The notes under the pieces are model-generated. The model searched no databases. It saw nothing but the letters and a program-made list of their open reading frames with translations, and was not told the origin of the DNA. The translations under genes were made by a program, and so were the position numbers. Of a stretch of 64,000 nt of DNA, positions 36,171-46,362 are shown one piece after another (within the stretch, counting starts at the first letter, position 1; each line of letters opens with the position of its first letter). The DNA lies in assembly GCF_016428905.1 (NCBI RefSeq), contig NZ_JAELTQ010000010.1, positions 1 to 64,000 of the forward strand. The letters are read 5' to 3'. The DNA is from Dyella sp. ASV24 (GTDB lineage: Bacteria > Pseudomonadota > Gammaproteobacteria > Xanthomonadales > Rhodanobacteraceae).

Positions 36171-37190
36171 TCAGTTCGGCACGATCGCGTGGACCTTTCC
36201 GTCAGAAGCCTGCACCACGGACATACCTCCGGCTATCGCCCCATAGTGCGCGCCATGAGCGGGATGACCTTCTACGGGACTGAAGACCCAGGCACCGGGG
36301 TACTTCTCGCGCATGCCGCGCAAACCAGTGGAGACCTCGGTTCCGGCAGGGTAGGTGATATCGCCGAGAACGATATCGCGCGCCAAGACCGCATCCTCCA
36401 CGGCCATGACGTTACGCTGCCTATCCAGTCGTAAGGTTGGGTGCTGCAGCGGCAGGCCTTGCAGCTCGAAGACGCCATCATCGACGACATCGATGCGCCA
36501 GTAGTCATCGTCACGCAGGCCGTCACCATAGACCGTGTTGCTGCGAATAAGCCTTGACCCGTCGGGAATGGACGAGTGGGCCACGACGTTACCTGCTGCC
36601 AGATGGCACGAGTACAGCGTCTTGACTCGTGCGTCATGGCGCAGCACGACTTCCACAGGCTCACTCGTTCCGCAAGTCCAGCCATCGACAACCTGCGTGC
36701 TGGTGGTGGTGAGCTCCATGGCGGGAAGATAGGTGGGTGATGGCGCATCGTGCGGTGCCTCATCATCGTCCTCCGCGCGAACGCTTAGTGCGACCGCTGG
36801 TATGCCAAAGACGCTAACAGCATGCGGAAAATGCGCCTCTTCCATCGACGACGTGTCCTTGGCGTCACGGAGCGACAACTGCGTGCCTACGGGCATATCG
36901 ACGCCATGCAAAGTGGTAGGGGTCGTCAGCGTAGGATGCAGCGCAGCCTGATCCTTGGCTATTTCACGGTCAATCCGCAGCCACACGACGGCCACGCAGA
37001 CGAAGAACGAGCTCAACACGCACAGCACGGCGAGGATGCCGATCGATCGTCCACGACGCTTGCCGAACGATCGTCGGGCGGCGGGAACCAGGGCGAGCAC
37101 GGCACCCCAGAGAACAACGGCCACCGCCGCAAGAAAAGAGAGCCCGAGGATAATGAAGAAAGCACCAGAGAAAATCGGAACGGGAATCAT
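36171..37190 (-). CDS. Hypothetical membrane protein
   Basis: The 339-residue protein begins with two transmembrane helices (SGAFFIILGLSFLAAVAVVLWGAVLALV and SIGILAVLCVLSSFFVCVAVVWL) joined by a short basic loop, followed by a soluble domain of about 265 residues probably outside the membrane. The soluble part contains paired cysteines (DGWTCGTSEPVE, TLYSCHLAAG) and ends in KVHAIVPN. No family is recognised. ATG 37190 places the first helix at the N-terminus, and the longer upstream reading adds only basic residues. Confidence 0.6.
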   Translation of the reverse strand: MIPVPIFSGAFFIILGLSFLAAVAVVLWGAVLALVPAARRSFGKRRGRSIGILAVLCVLSSFFVCVAVVWLRIDREIAKDQAALHPTLTTPTTLHGVDMPVGTQLSLRDAKDTSSMEEAHFPHAVSVFGIPAVALSVRAEDDDEAPHDAPSPTYLPAMELTTTSTQVVDGWTCGTSEPVEVVLRHDARVKTLYSCHLAAGNVVAHSSIPDGSRLIRSNTVYGDGLRDDDYWRIDVVDDGVFELQGLPLQHPTLRLDRQRNVMAVEDAVLARDIVLGDITYPAGTEVSTGLRGMREKYPGAWVFSPVEGHPAHGAHYGAIAGGMSVVQASDGKVHAIVPN

Positions 37191-37477
37191 GGAGGTGCGG
37201 GTTACTCGCTGTGCTTGGTGGTGAAGTTTGCCAGGCACAGGATTCCGCTCGGCCGTTGGCCTGCTGGCGATCCGTGCCATCTCTATAGCCGATTCGCGAA
37301 CGTTATGGTTGTCGCAAATCCATGGCCTATGTTGCCACGCTTTGCATCGCAGGATTTACGCTAACGAGCCTCGCAACCGTGGTTCGGATGAGGCACGGCG
37401 GTCGCCAATGCAAGGCTGAATTGCGCTGTTGAGATACCACGACGCGCTTTGCCATAGCGAAGCGCGCCACTGGCTGC

Positions 37478-39187
37478 TCAGATGTTTTCGCGCACCAGCT
37501 CCAGTACGTCGCCACCTCGTCCATGCAGAATGGCTCGCGTGGTGTACAACGCCATGCCCACTACGGGCTTGAGCTCGACAAAAGGCGGCTTCACCAACTC
37601 CAGCGGGCTCACTGGGACATTGAGAAGAGCAGGTCCTGGCTGCGCGAGCCACTCTTGCACCGCCGCCTCGAGCTCCGTTGCCTTGCTCACCGTCTTGCCC
37701 CACAGACCTATCGCTTCGGCTACCTTGCCGAAATCGGGATTCTTCAGGCGCGTAAAGGTGTCGAGCATGCCCTCCGACTTCTGCTCGATCTCGACGAAAC
37801 CAAGCTTCCGGTTGTCAAAGACGGCGATCTTGACGGGTACGTTTTCCTGAATAACGGTGAGCAGCTCGCCAAGGAGCATGGACAGCCCGCCATCGCCGCA
37901 AAGCGCAATGACCTGCCGATCGGGTGCCGCTTTCTTCAAGCCAATCGTATTGGGCAGCGCCGTGGCCATGGTTCCATGCAGAAAACTGCCGAAAATCCTG
38001 CGTTTTCCGTTCGCTGTCGTATGCCTGACAGCCCAGACGATGGGCGTGCCGTCGTCACCGGAAAAGAGGGCATCGTCATCCGCATAACGATCGATGACCG
38101 ACGTGAGGTACGACCCAGGAATAGTGTCGTCGTGGCCAGGCACCAAATGGCTTTTCCAGGAGGCCATCGCCTTGGCGAATCGCTCCACATACTCTCGTTG
38201 AAACGACGCATCATCTCGTTGTTTCAGATGCGGAAGCAGGGCTCGCAAGGTCGGCCGAATGTCGCCTACAGCGCCGATGGTCACATGATGGCGTCGCCCG
38301 AGATGGGTGGGGTTAATGTCAATCTGCACGATTTTCGCATGGTCCGGATAAAACTGACGCCATGCGAAGTCAGCGCCCAGCAACAGCAACGTGTCGCAAT
38401 CCAGGATCGCCTTGTAGCCCGCCTCGCTGCCGAGCAGCCCGGTCATGCCCACGTTGTACGGATTGTCGTGCTCAAGAAAGCTCTTTGCCCGCGAGGTATG
38501 GGCAACGGGCGCTTTGATCTTCTCAGCCACTTGCTTGATCTCATCCAACGCGTCTTCGCAACCGCTACCCGCGTAGATCGTGATCTTCTTGCCGCTGTTG
38601 AGGATGCTTGCGATTTCGTCGAGCTCCCCGTCGTTCGGTGTCACCACGGGTTTGGCGTGGTGGACGCGATAGGGGAAATCCTCGTGAACTTCGCCATGCG
38701 AGATATCCACGGGAACGATCAGTACGGCGACACCTTGCTTATTGAGCGCAGCCTGACACGCCATCACAGCCTTCTTTCGCGCCTGTTCAGGCGTAAAGAT
38801 CATGTCGCAGAACACGCTGCAATCCTTGAAGACCGCCTTGAAATCGACCTCTTGTATGGATTCGAAACCCAAGTCGCTCATCATGATCTGACTGGCGATA
38901 AGGATGACCGGGGCGCGATTGCGATTGGCTTCGTACAGCCCGTTGATGAAATGCAGGCTGCCAGGTCCGCAGCTCCCCGCGCATGCCGTCAGGCTGTTGG
39001 TCAGTTGCGCTTCGGCGCCGGCAGCAAACGCGGCAGCCTCTTCATGGCGCACATGCACCCAGGCAATGGGGCTGCGCTCCAGGTGCTCCGCGAACAGATT
39101 CAGAGTGTCACCCACGATGCCGTAGCAACGCTTCACGCCAGCTTGTTCAAGGACTTCGACCAGTATCTCGGCAACTTTCTTGCTCAT
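37478..39187 (-). CDS. poxB: Pyruvate dehydrogenase (quinone), PoxB-like
   Basis: The 569-residue thiamine-diphosphate enzyme is close to the E. coli PoxB length of 572. The catalytic Glu50 is in WVHVRHEEAAAFAAGAEAQL. SCGPGSLHFINGLYEANRNRAPVILIASQI follows, then the FAD-type central domain (TLLLLGADFAWRQFYPDHAKIVQIDINP). The ThDP/Mg site is GDGGLSMLLGELLTVIQENVPVKIAVFDNRKLGFVEIEQ. It oxidises pyruvate to acetate and carbon dioxide and feeds electrons to quinone at the membrane. ATG 39187 (MSKKVAEILVE) matches family starts. A related phosphate-dependent pyruvate oxidase is less likely given the surrounding features. Confidence 0.88.
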   Translation of the reverse strand: MSKKVAEILVEVLEQAGVKRCYGIVGDTLNLFAEHLERSPIAWVHVRHEEAAAFAAGAEAQLTNSLTACAGSCGPGSLHFINGLYEANRNRAPVILIASQIMMSDLGFESIQEVDFKAVFKDCSVFCDMIFTPEQARKKAVMACQAALNKQGVAVLIVPVDISHGEVHEDFPYRVHHAKPVVTPNDGELDEIASILNSGKKITIYAGSGCEDALDEIKQVAEKIKAPVAHTSRAKSFLEHDNPYNVGMTGLLGSEAGYKAILDCDTLLLLGADFAWRQFYPDHAKIVQIDINPTHLGRRHHVTIGAVGDIRPTLRALLPHLKQRDDASFQREYVERFAKAMASWKSHLVPGHDDTIPGSYLTSVIDRYADDDALFSGDDGTPIVWAVRHTTANGKRRIFGSFLHGTMATALPNTIGLKKAAPDRQVIALCGDGGLSMLLGELLTVIQENVPVKIAVFDNRKLGFVEIEQKSEGMLDTFTRLKNPDFGKVAEAIGLWGKTVSKATELEAAVQEWLAQPGPALLNVPVSPLELVKPPFVELKPVVGMALYTTRAILHGRGGDVLELVRENI

Positions 39188-39739
39188 GGCGTTCTCCGCG
39201 AGTAGATACCAAGTAGGGCGCTCCGTTCTCGATAGGTTGGGCTCGTCCGTGCCGTGTGTAATGGTGACGGTGACCAACGCGTGTACGCTTCCCGACCTCC
39301 TGGCGCACAAGATGGAGCTGAAGCCTCATGGCCTCGGGCCATCTCTCCCACAGGGCGTGGTCTTTGTGGGCAAGAGTGCATGTAGGCCCGCGGCGAATGG
39401 ATTTGAATCCATCGCTGAGCCCAAGACGCCTCCTTCTGCGGGTCGGTACTGAAACAAGTAGCCGCTAACGCTATCGAGCTGCCCGTGATGATCTAGAGAA
39501 CGATTCTCCGGGCGCCCAATTCAACCGTCCCGCAGAGCCATGCAGCCAATCAAAATGTCCGCTATGGGCGGGGTCGCAGAGTCGCTCCATACAAATGCGG
39601 CAAAGACAACAACGGCCCACCGTGCCTCCGCTTTGGACGTACGCAGCGCAAAGCTTGAACAGCGCGGAAAATAGGGGCAGGGCTGCCAGCTTCACTGGTG
39701 CGGTGACGCAGAGGTGTCCCGCCGCATAAATGGAGTCAT
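39188..39739. other. Upstream region of poxB with a palindrome, no supported gene
   Basis: About 550 bases separate poxB from the next minus-strand gene end. ATGGATT (39397-39403) and AATCCAT (39406-39412) form a 7-bp stem 210 bases before the poxB ATG, which could be an operator. Resemblance of its GGATTTGAATCC core to a tRNA T-arm is fortuitous. No promoter could be assigned with confidence. Confidence 0.35.
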
Positions 39740-41143
39740 TCAGGACGAGTGTCCTACGACGGGAAACCACAACGTGAAGCAGGTGAGGCCGTCTGGCTCG
39801 CTTTGTGCGGTAACACGCCCGCCATGGAGCTCCATGATGCTTTTGACGATCGATAGGCCGAGCCCGGCGGAATGCGCCGAATCGTTCCGCGAGCGGTCGG
39901 CACGATAGAAGCGGTCGAACAACTTGTCGAGGTGTTCGGGCGCAATGCCCTGACCGGGGTTTTCGACCACCACGCGCACCATGCCCTGCGCTTGTTCGGC
40001 CAGCAGGAGGATCACCCCGTGAGGCGGCGTGTAGCGCAGCGCATTGGACAACAGGTTGCTGACGGCGCGGCGGAACAGGTCGCGATCCGCAATGAGCCGG
40101 GCTGCGCCGGCAATACGAATATCGACCTCCATGTCCGCGGCCACGCCTTCGAAGTAATCGGCGACGCGCTGGAGTTCCTCACCGACATCGAAGTGCGTGC
40201 GCTGCAGCGCGAACTGCGGGCTGTCTGCGCGGGCAAGAAACAGCACGTTCTCGATCATGCGGCTGACGCGATCGCATTCTTCGATATTCGAACCAAGCAA
40301 AGCCCTGTATTCCGCCCCCGAGCGGGGGCGAGTGAGGGCGACTTCATTGGTGCCGCGGAGGTTACCTATCGGGGTGCGCAGGTCGTGGGCGAGATCCACA
40401 GTGAATCGCCAGACTCTCGAGAAGCCCTCGTCCAGTCGGGAAAGCATGTCGTTCAGGGCCGCGGCCAGCGCGTGCAATTCAGGTGGCGCGTTGTTCGGCG
40501 ATAAACGTGTGCTCAAGCTGTGCGCGGAAATGGTGGCCGCCTGTGAGGCCATGGTTTTCAGTGGTCGTAACGCCTGTCGCACCAGGATGTAACCCAGCAG
40601 GATGGCGATGACCCACCCGGTCAGAAGGCGGTACACCATGTCGCGCTGATAGTGGCGCAGCAGCAATTCGCGGTCAGCGAGGGAGCGGGCGACGATGATA
40701 GTCACGTGCGTACCGTCCTGCAGTGTTCCCTGTGCCGCCACGCCGCGCACAACATGGCCTTGTGCATCGCTCCATGATTCGAGCATGCCCGGCACGATGC
40801 GTTGGCCGGGGGCAACGGCATGCTCGATGGTGAGCTGGAGGTGCAGCGGGTTGTGGTCAACCAGCGTTCGCCCGCCGTCGTCGACGATATGCAGCGCGTT
40901 GCTGGCATCGCCAAGCACGCTGATCACCAGGCGGTCCTGGTGCGCCACAAGATCGGGCAGCGTGCCGAATTCGCCAACCAGGCGACGCAGGTGGCGCGCT
41001 GACAGCACCAGATTGGTTTCGTCTTGCTCGACGATGCGCCGCGACGCGGCATTGAACAGCAGGAGGCCGACCAGAGTGAAGCTCGCAGCCGTCACCAGCG
41101 CAAAGATCAGGGTGAGTCTCGCGGTAAGCGAAAGGGGGCGCAT
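39740..41143 (-). CDS. Heavy-metal-type sensor histidine kinase (CusS/IrlS-like)
   Basis: The 467-residue kinase has two transmembrane helices (LTLIFALVTAASFTLVGLLLF near residue 10 and LTGWVIAILLGYILV near 175) around a periplasmic sensor, then a HAMP region, HisKA (DLAHDLRTPIGNLRG) and HATPase motifs NLLSNALRYTPPHG, ENPGQGIAPEHLDKLFDRFYRADRSRN and AGLGLSIVKSIMELHGG. The order and sequences match the heavy-metal sensor kinase group (CusS, IrlS, CopS). Its ATG overlaps the regulator stop by one base (TGATG), so they are co-translated. The actual inducer is unknown. Confidence 0.88.
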   Translation of the reverse strand: MRPLSLTARLTLIFALVTAASFTLVGLLLFNAASRRIVEQDETNLVLSARHLRRLVGEFGTLPDLVAHQDRLVISVLGDASNALHIVDDGGRTLVDHNPLHLQLTIEHAVAPGQRIVPGMLESWSDAQGHVVRGVAAQGTLQDGTHVTIIVARSLADRELLLRHYQRDMVYRLLTGWVIAILLGYILVRQALRPLKTMASQAATISAHSLSTRLSPNNAPPELHALAAALNDMLSRLDEGFSRVWRFTVDLAHDLRTPIGNLRGTNEVALTRPRSGAEYRALLGSNIEECDRVSRMIENVLFLARADSPQFALQRTHFDVGEELQRVADYFEGVAADMEVDIRIAGAARLIADRDLFRRAVSNLLSNALRYTPPHGVILLLAEQAQGMVRVVVENPGQGIAPEHLDKLFDRFYRADRSRNDSAHSAGLGLSIVKSIMELHGGRVTAQSEPDGLTCFTLWFPVVGHSS

Positions 41144-41823
41144 CAGCCGTCCTCGCGCTCTTCGTCCAGCACATAGCCCATGCCGCGCACGGTGTGGATG
41201 AGCTTGACCTCGTAGCCATCGTCGACCTTCACTCGCAAGCGTCGGATGGCCACTTCGACCACGTTGGTGTCGCTGTCGAAGTTCATGTCCCAGACGTAGG
41301 ACGCGATCTGGGCGCGGCTGAGCACCTCTCCGCGTCGCCTTGCCAATAGTTGAAGCAGGGAGAATTCACGTGGCGTCAGGTCAATGCGTTGGCCGTTGCG
41401 GCGCACGCGGCGGCGCACGGCATCGATCTCCAGGTCGCCGATGTGCATGTGTTCGATATCCCGCGGCGGACCGCGGCGGAGCAGGGTGCGGATGCGCGCC
41501 AGCAGTTCGACAAAGGCAAAGGGCTTGACCAGATAGTCGTCACCGCCCAGTTCCAGGCCCCGCACGCGTTCTTCCAGTTCATCCACGGCCGTGAGCAGAA
41601 GAACGGGCACGTCCTTCTTGGCGCGCAGGCGCCGCAGGATCTCCCAGCCGTCCATGCCCGGCAGCATGACATCGAGCACGAGGAGGTCGTAATCCTCTTC
41701 CAGGGCCTGGTGGAGACCGTCGACACCGTTCGCGATGACATCCACGGTGAAGCCGGATTCCTCGAGCCCTTTCTTTAGGTACTCGCCGGCCTTCTTCTCG
41801 TCTTCGATCACCAGTAGGCGCAT
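41143..41823 (-). CDS. Heavy-metal-type OmpR family response regulator (CusR/IrlR-like)
   Basis: The 226-residue regulator has a receiver domain ([28 protein letters not shown], Asp in [14 protein letters not shown], Lys in YLVKPFAF) and an OmpR/PhoB winged helix ([53 protein letters not shown]). The [22 protein letters not shown] segment is the signature of the CusR/IrlR/CopR heavy-metal branch. It is divergent from the RND efflux operon and probably activates it through the tandem sites at 41890-41906. Confidence 0.9.
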   Translation of the reverse strand: MRLLVIEDEKKAGEYLKKGLEESGFTVDVIANGVDGLHQALEEDYDLLVLDVMLPGMDGWEILRRLRAKKDVPVLLLTAVDELEERVRGLELGGDDYLVKPFAFVELLARIRTLLRRGPPRDIEHMHIGDLEIDAVRRRVRRNGQRIDLTPREFSLLQLLARRRGEVLSRAQIASYVWDMNFDSDTNVVEVAIRRLRVKVDDGYEVKLIHTVRGMGYVLDEEREDG

Positions 41824-41877
41824 GGGGCCTCCCGCATTGCCTGGGCCAGATCATAGCCGCAAGGCCCCGTGGAGCAT

Positions 41878-41906
41878 GATTACAGAATCGTCAGGAACCT
41901 GTCAGG
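41878..41906. promoter_or_regulatory. Candidate response-regulator binding site
   Basis: GTCAGG occurs twice (41890-41895 and 41901-41906) with an 11-base period, the spacing used by OmpR-family dimers. An ATTACAGAATC element precedes it, and on the other strand this reads TGACGATTCTGTAATC, resembling metal-regulator boxes with a TGAC...GTAA layout. It lies in the 145-bp divergent region between the two-component and efflux operons. Confidence 0.5.
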
Positions 41907-41968
41907 GCGCGGCAAGCGCCCGGGCCGTAGCTTTTCGCCCGACCTGTCTGGTGGTGGCGAGGTGTGTC

Positions 41969-44900
41969 ATGTGGATCGTTCAACTGGCGCTTCGGCGGCC
42001 CTATACCTTCATCGTGGTGGCCTTGCTGCTGGCCGTTCTGGGCCCTCTGATGGTGTTGCGCACGCCGACCGACATCTTCCCCAACATCAATATCCCGGTG
42101 CTCAGCATCGTATGGTCGTACAACGGCTTCTCGGCCGACGACATGGCCAATCGCATCACCACGCCCTATGAGCGTGCGCTGACCTCGGACGTGGACAACA
42201 TCGAGCACGTGGAGTCGCAGACCGTCAACGGCATCGCCGTCATCAAGGTCTATTTTCACGAAGGCGCGGACATCAACCGCGCGATTGCCGAGGCCTCCGC
42301 CAATGCCCAGTCGATCCTTCGGGTGCTGCCGCCGGGAACGCTGCCGCCGCTGGTGATTTCATACAACGCCTCGACGGTGCCGATTCTCCAGCTGGCGTTG
42401 TCCAGCCACACGCTGCCGGAGCAGCAGCTATACGACCTCGGCAACAACTTCATCCGCACGCAGTTGGCAACGGTGCAGGGCGCGGCGATTCCGCTGCCGT
42501 TCGGCGGCAAAGTGCGCCAGATCATGGTGTACATCGACCCCAAGGCGCTGCAGGCGCACGGCCTGTCGCCGCTGGATGTCGTCAATGCGGTCAACGCGCA
42601 GAACCTGATCCTGCCAGGCGGCACGGCCAAGATCGGTGCGCTGGAGTACAACGTCAACCTCAATGCCAGCCCGACCACAGTGGCTGCGCTGAACCTGATG
42701 CCGGTCAAGGCCACCGACGGTGGCGTGACCTACCTGCGCGACGTCGCCACGGTGCGCGACGGTTACGCGCCGCAGACCAATATCGTCCGCGTGGACGGCA
42801 CGCGCTCGGCGTTGCTGCAGGTGGAAAAGTCGGGCGATGCCTCGACGCTGGACATCATCAGCAGCGTCAAGAGTCTGCTGCCGCACATCGCTGCAGGGCT
42901 ACCCAAGGCGCTGGACATCAAGCCCGTGTCGGACCAGTCGGTCTTCGTGAGCTCGGCGGTGCAGGGCGTGGTGCGCGAGGGCGTGATCGCGGCGGGCCTG
43001 ACGGCGGTGATGATCCTGCTGTTCCTTGGCAGCTGGCGATCCACCCTGATTATCGCCATCACTATTCCTCTGTCCGTGATCACCTCGCTGATGGTGCTGT
43101 CCATGCTGGGGCAGACGATCAACATCATGACGCTGGGCGGACTGGCGCTGGCCGTCGGCATCCTGGTGGACGATGCCACGGTAGCCATCGAGGCCATCAG
43201 CCATCACCGCGACCTCGGCAAGGACCTGAAGGAGGCCATCCTTGACGCTTCAGGCCAGATCGCCGTGCCGACCCTGGTTTCCACGCTGTCGATCTGCATC
43301 GTCTTCCTGCCGATGTTCCTGCTGTCCGGCGTGGCGCGCTATCTGTTCGTGCCGCTGGCAGAGGCCGTGGTGTTTGCCATGCTGGCCTCGTACTTCTTCT
43401 CGCGCACGCTGATCCCGACTCTAGCGATGTATATCCTCAAGAACGAGCGTGCAGCCACTCCGGGCGGCAGCACGCGCTGGCAGGGCATCGGCCGCTTTCA
43501 GCAGCGGTTTGATCGTGGCTTCGAACGGCTGCATGGCCGCTATCAGCTCGCGTTGCGGAGCTTGCTTGCACGTCCGCGTCGCATGGCCGTCTTCTTCGCG
43601 CTGGCCTGCGCTGGCTCGCTATCGCTGGTGCCGTTGCTGGGGCAGGACTTTTTCCCGACCTCCGACACCGGCGAGATCCGCCTGCACATGCGTGCGAAGA
43701 CAGGTACGCGCATCGAGCAGACTGCCCGCCTGGTGGACCTGGTGGAGCAGCGCGTGCGTTCGGTCATTCCGGCGGCCGAATTGTCCGGCGTGCTCGACAA
43801 CATCGGCCTGCCGGTGAGCGGCATCAATATGACCTATGACTCCTCCTTGCCCGTCGGCTCGGCGGATGCCGACATCCTGATCACGCTGAAAGCCGACCAT
43901 CGCCCGACCGAGAGTTACGTCACCGCGCTCCGCCTCCAGCTGAATCACGATTTCCCAGGCGTGACGTTCTCCTTCCTTCCTGCCGACATCATCAGTCAGA
44001 CGCTCGACTTCGGTCTGCCGTCGCCCATCGACGTGCAGGTGGTGGGCAATGACAAGGCGGGCAACCGCAAGGTGGCGGAGCAGTTGTTGGCCGCACTGCG
44101 CCATGTGGATGGCCTGGTGGATCCACGCATCCAGCAGCCCGACGACGCGCCTTCGATCAACGTGGACGTCGATCGCACCAAGGCGATCCAGGCGGGCTTC
44201 CAGCAGCGGACCATCGCGCAGGACTTGCTGATCGCACTGTCCGGTAGCTCGCAGACCTCGGCCAACTTCTGGCTGAACCCCAAAAATGGCGTGAGTTATC
44301 CGCTCGCCACAGAGGCTCCGCAGTACGACATCGACTCGCTGCAGGCGCTGAACAATATCCCGCTGTCGACGAGCGGCGCCGGCGCCGCGCAGGGAGTTAC
44401 ACCCATCCTCGGTTCACTGAGCACGCTGAGTCGCGCCACGCAGGACGCCGTGGTGTCCCACTACAACGTCCAGCCCGTGATCGACATCTTCGCTGGTGTG
44501 CAGGGGCGTGACCTGGGTGCTGTCGCGGCCGACGTCGATCAGTTGGTATCGAAGGCGCGAGCCTCGCTACCTGCCGGGTCGAGCCTGGTGGTGCGCGGCG
44601 AAGTGCAGACCATGCACGCGTCATTCCAGGGCTTGATGCTCGGACTGATCCTGGCGGTGCTGCTCGTGTACGCGCTGATGGTCATCAACTTCCAGTCCTG
44701 GATCGACCCGCTCATCATCATCAGCGGCCTGCCAGGCGCCATGGCGGGCATGGCATGGATGCTGTTCGTGACGCGCACGACGATCAGCGTGCCAGCCCTG
44801 ACTGGCGCCATCATGTGCATCGGCATTGCCACGGCCAACAGCATCCTGGTGGTGAGCTTTGCGCGCGATCGCCTGGTTGAGGGCGCTTCGCCGATGCGCG

Positions 44901-45169
44901 CTGCCTTCGATGCCGGCAAGACTCGCTTCCGCCCCGTACTGATGACTGCGCTGGCCATGCTGATTGGCATGCTGCCCATGGCGCTTGGTCTGGGCGATGG
45001 CGGCGAGCAAAACGCGCCACTGGGGCGCGCCGTGATCGGCGGCTTGCTGTTCGGCACGCTGGCGACCCTGGTCTTCGTTCCGGTGGTGTTCTCGGCCACC
45101 CACGCGTGGCTTGCCCGTCGAGCGCCCCGTGCGGTTGCGCTCATTCCTTCTCAAGATCCAGTGTCCTGA
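41969..45169 (+). CDS. RND efflux transporter permease (inner membrane)
   Basis: The 1066-residue permease has the AcrB-type layout: an N-terminal helix (LALRRPYTFIVVALLLAVLGPLMVL), two large periplasmic loops and helix blocks including the proton-relay Asp pair in GILVDDATVAIEAI (about 400-401). TSTLSICIVFLP-type sequence (LVSTLSICIVFLPMFLLSGVARYLF) and a second half with GAIMCIGIATANSILVVSFARDRL follow. It exports substrates with the proton gradient. The divergent metal-type two-component system hints at metals or biocides, but the loops resemble HAE-1 multidrug permeases. ATG 41969 has GAGG at good spacing. The operon order is permease, adaptor, outer-membrane factor. Confidence 0.9.
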   Translation: MWIVQLALRRPYTFIVVALLLAVLGPLMVLRTPTDIFPNINIPVLSIVWSYNGFSADDMANRITTPYERALTSDVDNIEHVESQTVNGIAVIKVYFHEGADINRAIAEASANAQSILRVLPPGTLPPLVISYNASTVPILQLALSSHTLPEQQLYDLGNNFIRTQLATVQGAAIPLPFGGKVRQIMVYIDPKALQAHGLSPLDVVNAVNAQNLILPGGTAKIGALEYNVNLNASPTTVAALNLMPVKATDGGVTYLRDVATVRDGYAPQTNIVRVDGTRSALLQVEKSGDASTLDIISSVKSLLPHIAAGLPKALDIKPVSDQSVFVSSAVQGVVREGVIAAGLTAVMILLFLGSWRSTLIIAITIPLSVITSLMVLSMLGQTINIMTLGGLALAVGILVDDATVAIEAISHHRDLGKDLKEAILDASGQIAVPTLVSTLSICIVFLPMFLLSGVARYLFVPLAEAVVFAMLASYFFSRTLIPTLAMYILKNERAATPGGSTRWQGIGRFQQRFDRGFERLHGRYQLALRSLLARPRRMAVFFALACAGSLSLVPLLGQDFFPTSDTGEIRLHMRAKTGTRIEQTARLVDLVEQRVRSVIPAAELSGVLDNIGLPVSGINMTYDSSLPVGSADADILITLKADHRPTESYVTALRLQLNHDFPGVTFSFLPADIISQTLDFGLPSPIDVQVVGNDKAGNRKVAEQLLAALRHVDGLVDPRIQQPDDAPSINVDVDRTKAIQAGFQQRTIAQDLLIALSGSSQTSANFWLNPKNGVSYPLATEAPQYDIDSLQALNNIPLSTSGAGAAQGVTPILGSLSTLSRATQDAVVSHYNVQPVIDIFAGVQGRDLGAVAADVDQLVSKARASLPAGSSLVVRGEVQTMHASFQGLMLGLILAVLLVYALMVINFQSWIDPLIIISGLPGAMAGMAWMLFVTRTTISVPALTGAIMCIGIATANSILVVSFARDRLVEGASPMRAAFDAGKTRFRPVLMTALAMLIGMLPMALGLGDGGEQNAPLGRAVIGGLLFGTLATLVFVPVVFSATHAWLARRAPRAVALIPSQDPVS

Positions 45170-45181
45170 CGGAGAGTCGTC

Positions 45182-46345
45182 ATGTCCTTCTTCCATCCCA
45201 TGCCGGGCAAGTCATCCAAGCGCCTCGCGCTTGCCATCCCCGTCGCTGTTGCCGCTACTGCGCTGACTATTGGCGGTCTGCCGCGACTCTCCGCACGCAC
45301 TCTCGTCGCCCGGCAGACGGATGCGCTAAGCGTGCCCACAGTGGCGACCGTGACGCCTGAAAGCGCGTCCGGTCACGGCACGCTGGTTGTGCCGGGTGAC
45401 ATCGAGGCGTTCCAGGAAGCCAACATCTATGCCCGGACCAGCGGTTACCTCGGGCAGTGGTTCTTCGACATCGGCTCGCACGTCCACAAGGGTGACTTGC
45501 TGGCCAGGATCGACGCGCCGGAAGTCGATGCGCAGCTGGCTCAGGCTCAGGCGGATGCGTCGACGGCGTCCGCGAACTACCAGATCGCCAGGGTGACGGC
45601 GGCACGCTGGCAGGAGATGTTGAAGAGCAATGCCGTCTCGCAGCAGTCCAGCGAGGAGAATGTGAGCGCCATGAAGGCGAAGCAAGCCACGCTGGCCGCC
45701 GCGCAGGCAAACGTCAACCGGCTGCAGCAGCTGCAGTCGTTCGAGAAGGTCTACGCGCCGTTCGATGGCACGCTCACGGTGCGCAACGTTGACGTGGGTG
45801 CCCTGATCGACGCGGGCAACGGCGGCGCGCCGGCGGCGCTCTTTCGGCTCGTCGAAACGGACCGCATGCGGGTCTTCGTGAACGTGCCGCAGGCTGATGC
45901 TGCCGCGGTCGCGATCGGTGCGCCTGCGACACTGGCTTTGCCACAGTATCCTGGCCGCACCTTCACCGGCTTGGTGGCGCGCACGTCGGGCGCCATCGAT
46001 CCGGTCAGTCGCACGCTACGCGTCGAAGTGGACCTGGCCAACCCGGATGGCGCGCTACTCCCTGGCGCCTTTGCACAGGTAAGCCTGTCCTTGAGCGCCG
46101 ATGCTGGGCAGATGTCGCTGCCTGCGAATGCGCTGCTATTCCGTCCGTCGGGCGTGCAGGTGGCGACCGTCGATGGCAAAGATCAGGTCCGGTTGGTACC
46201 CGTCACGCTGGGGCGTGACCTTGGTGCGCGCGTAGAAATTCGCGCAGGGCTGCATGGCGACGAGAAGGTCATCGTCAATCCCGGTGACGCCATCGCCGAT
46301 GGCCAGCGCGTGCAGATCAATGCCCATCCTGTGAATGCGACTTGA
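45182..46345 (+). CDS. RND efflux periplasmic adaptor (membrane fusion protein)
   Basis: The 387-residue adaptor has an N-terminal hydrophobic anchor/signal (LALAIPVAVAATALTIGGL), a biotinyl-lipoyl half motif (VPGDIEAFQEANIYARTSGYLGQWFFDIGSHVHKGDLLARIDAPEVDAQLAQAQADAS), a coiled-coil hairpin and the matching second half (FEKVYAPFDGTLTVRNVDVGALID). The beta-barrel domain with LPQYPGRTFTGLVARTSGAIDPVSRTLRVEVDLANPDGALLPGAFAQV follows. It links the permease to the outer-membrane factor. It begins 12 bases after the permease stop. Confidence 0.9.
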   Translation: MSFFHPMPGKSSKRLALAIPVAVAATALTIGGLPRLSARTLVARQTDALSVPTVATVTPESASGHGTLVVPGDIEAFQEANIYARTSGYLGQWFFDIGSHVHKGDLLARIDAPEVDAQLAQAQADASTASANYQIARVTAARWQEMLKSNAVSQQSSEENVSAMKAKQATLAAAQANVNRLQQLQSFEKVYAPFDGTLTVRNVDVGALIDAGNGGAPAALFRLVETDRMRVFVNVPQADAAAVAIGAPATLALPQYPGRTFTGLVARTSGAIDPVSRTLRVEVDLANPDGALLPGAFAQVSLSLSADAGQMSLPANALLFRPSGVQVATVDGKDQVRLVPVTLGRDLGARVEIRAGLHGDEKVIVNPGDAIADGQRVQINAHPVNAT

Positions 46346-46362
46346 GGCCAGAGGGCAGGGTC

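Noticed and set aside
37523-39205. 560-codon plus-strand frame antisense to poxB
   Set aside because: PoxB motifs on the minus strand are unambiguous; the plus frame has shadow composition and no domain.
39397-39412. GGATTTGAATCC resembling a tRNA T-arm upstream of poxB
   Set aside because: It is part of a 7-bp palindrome. There is no acceptor, D-arm or anticodon stem around it.
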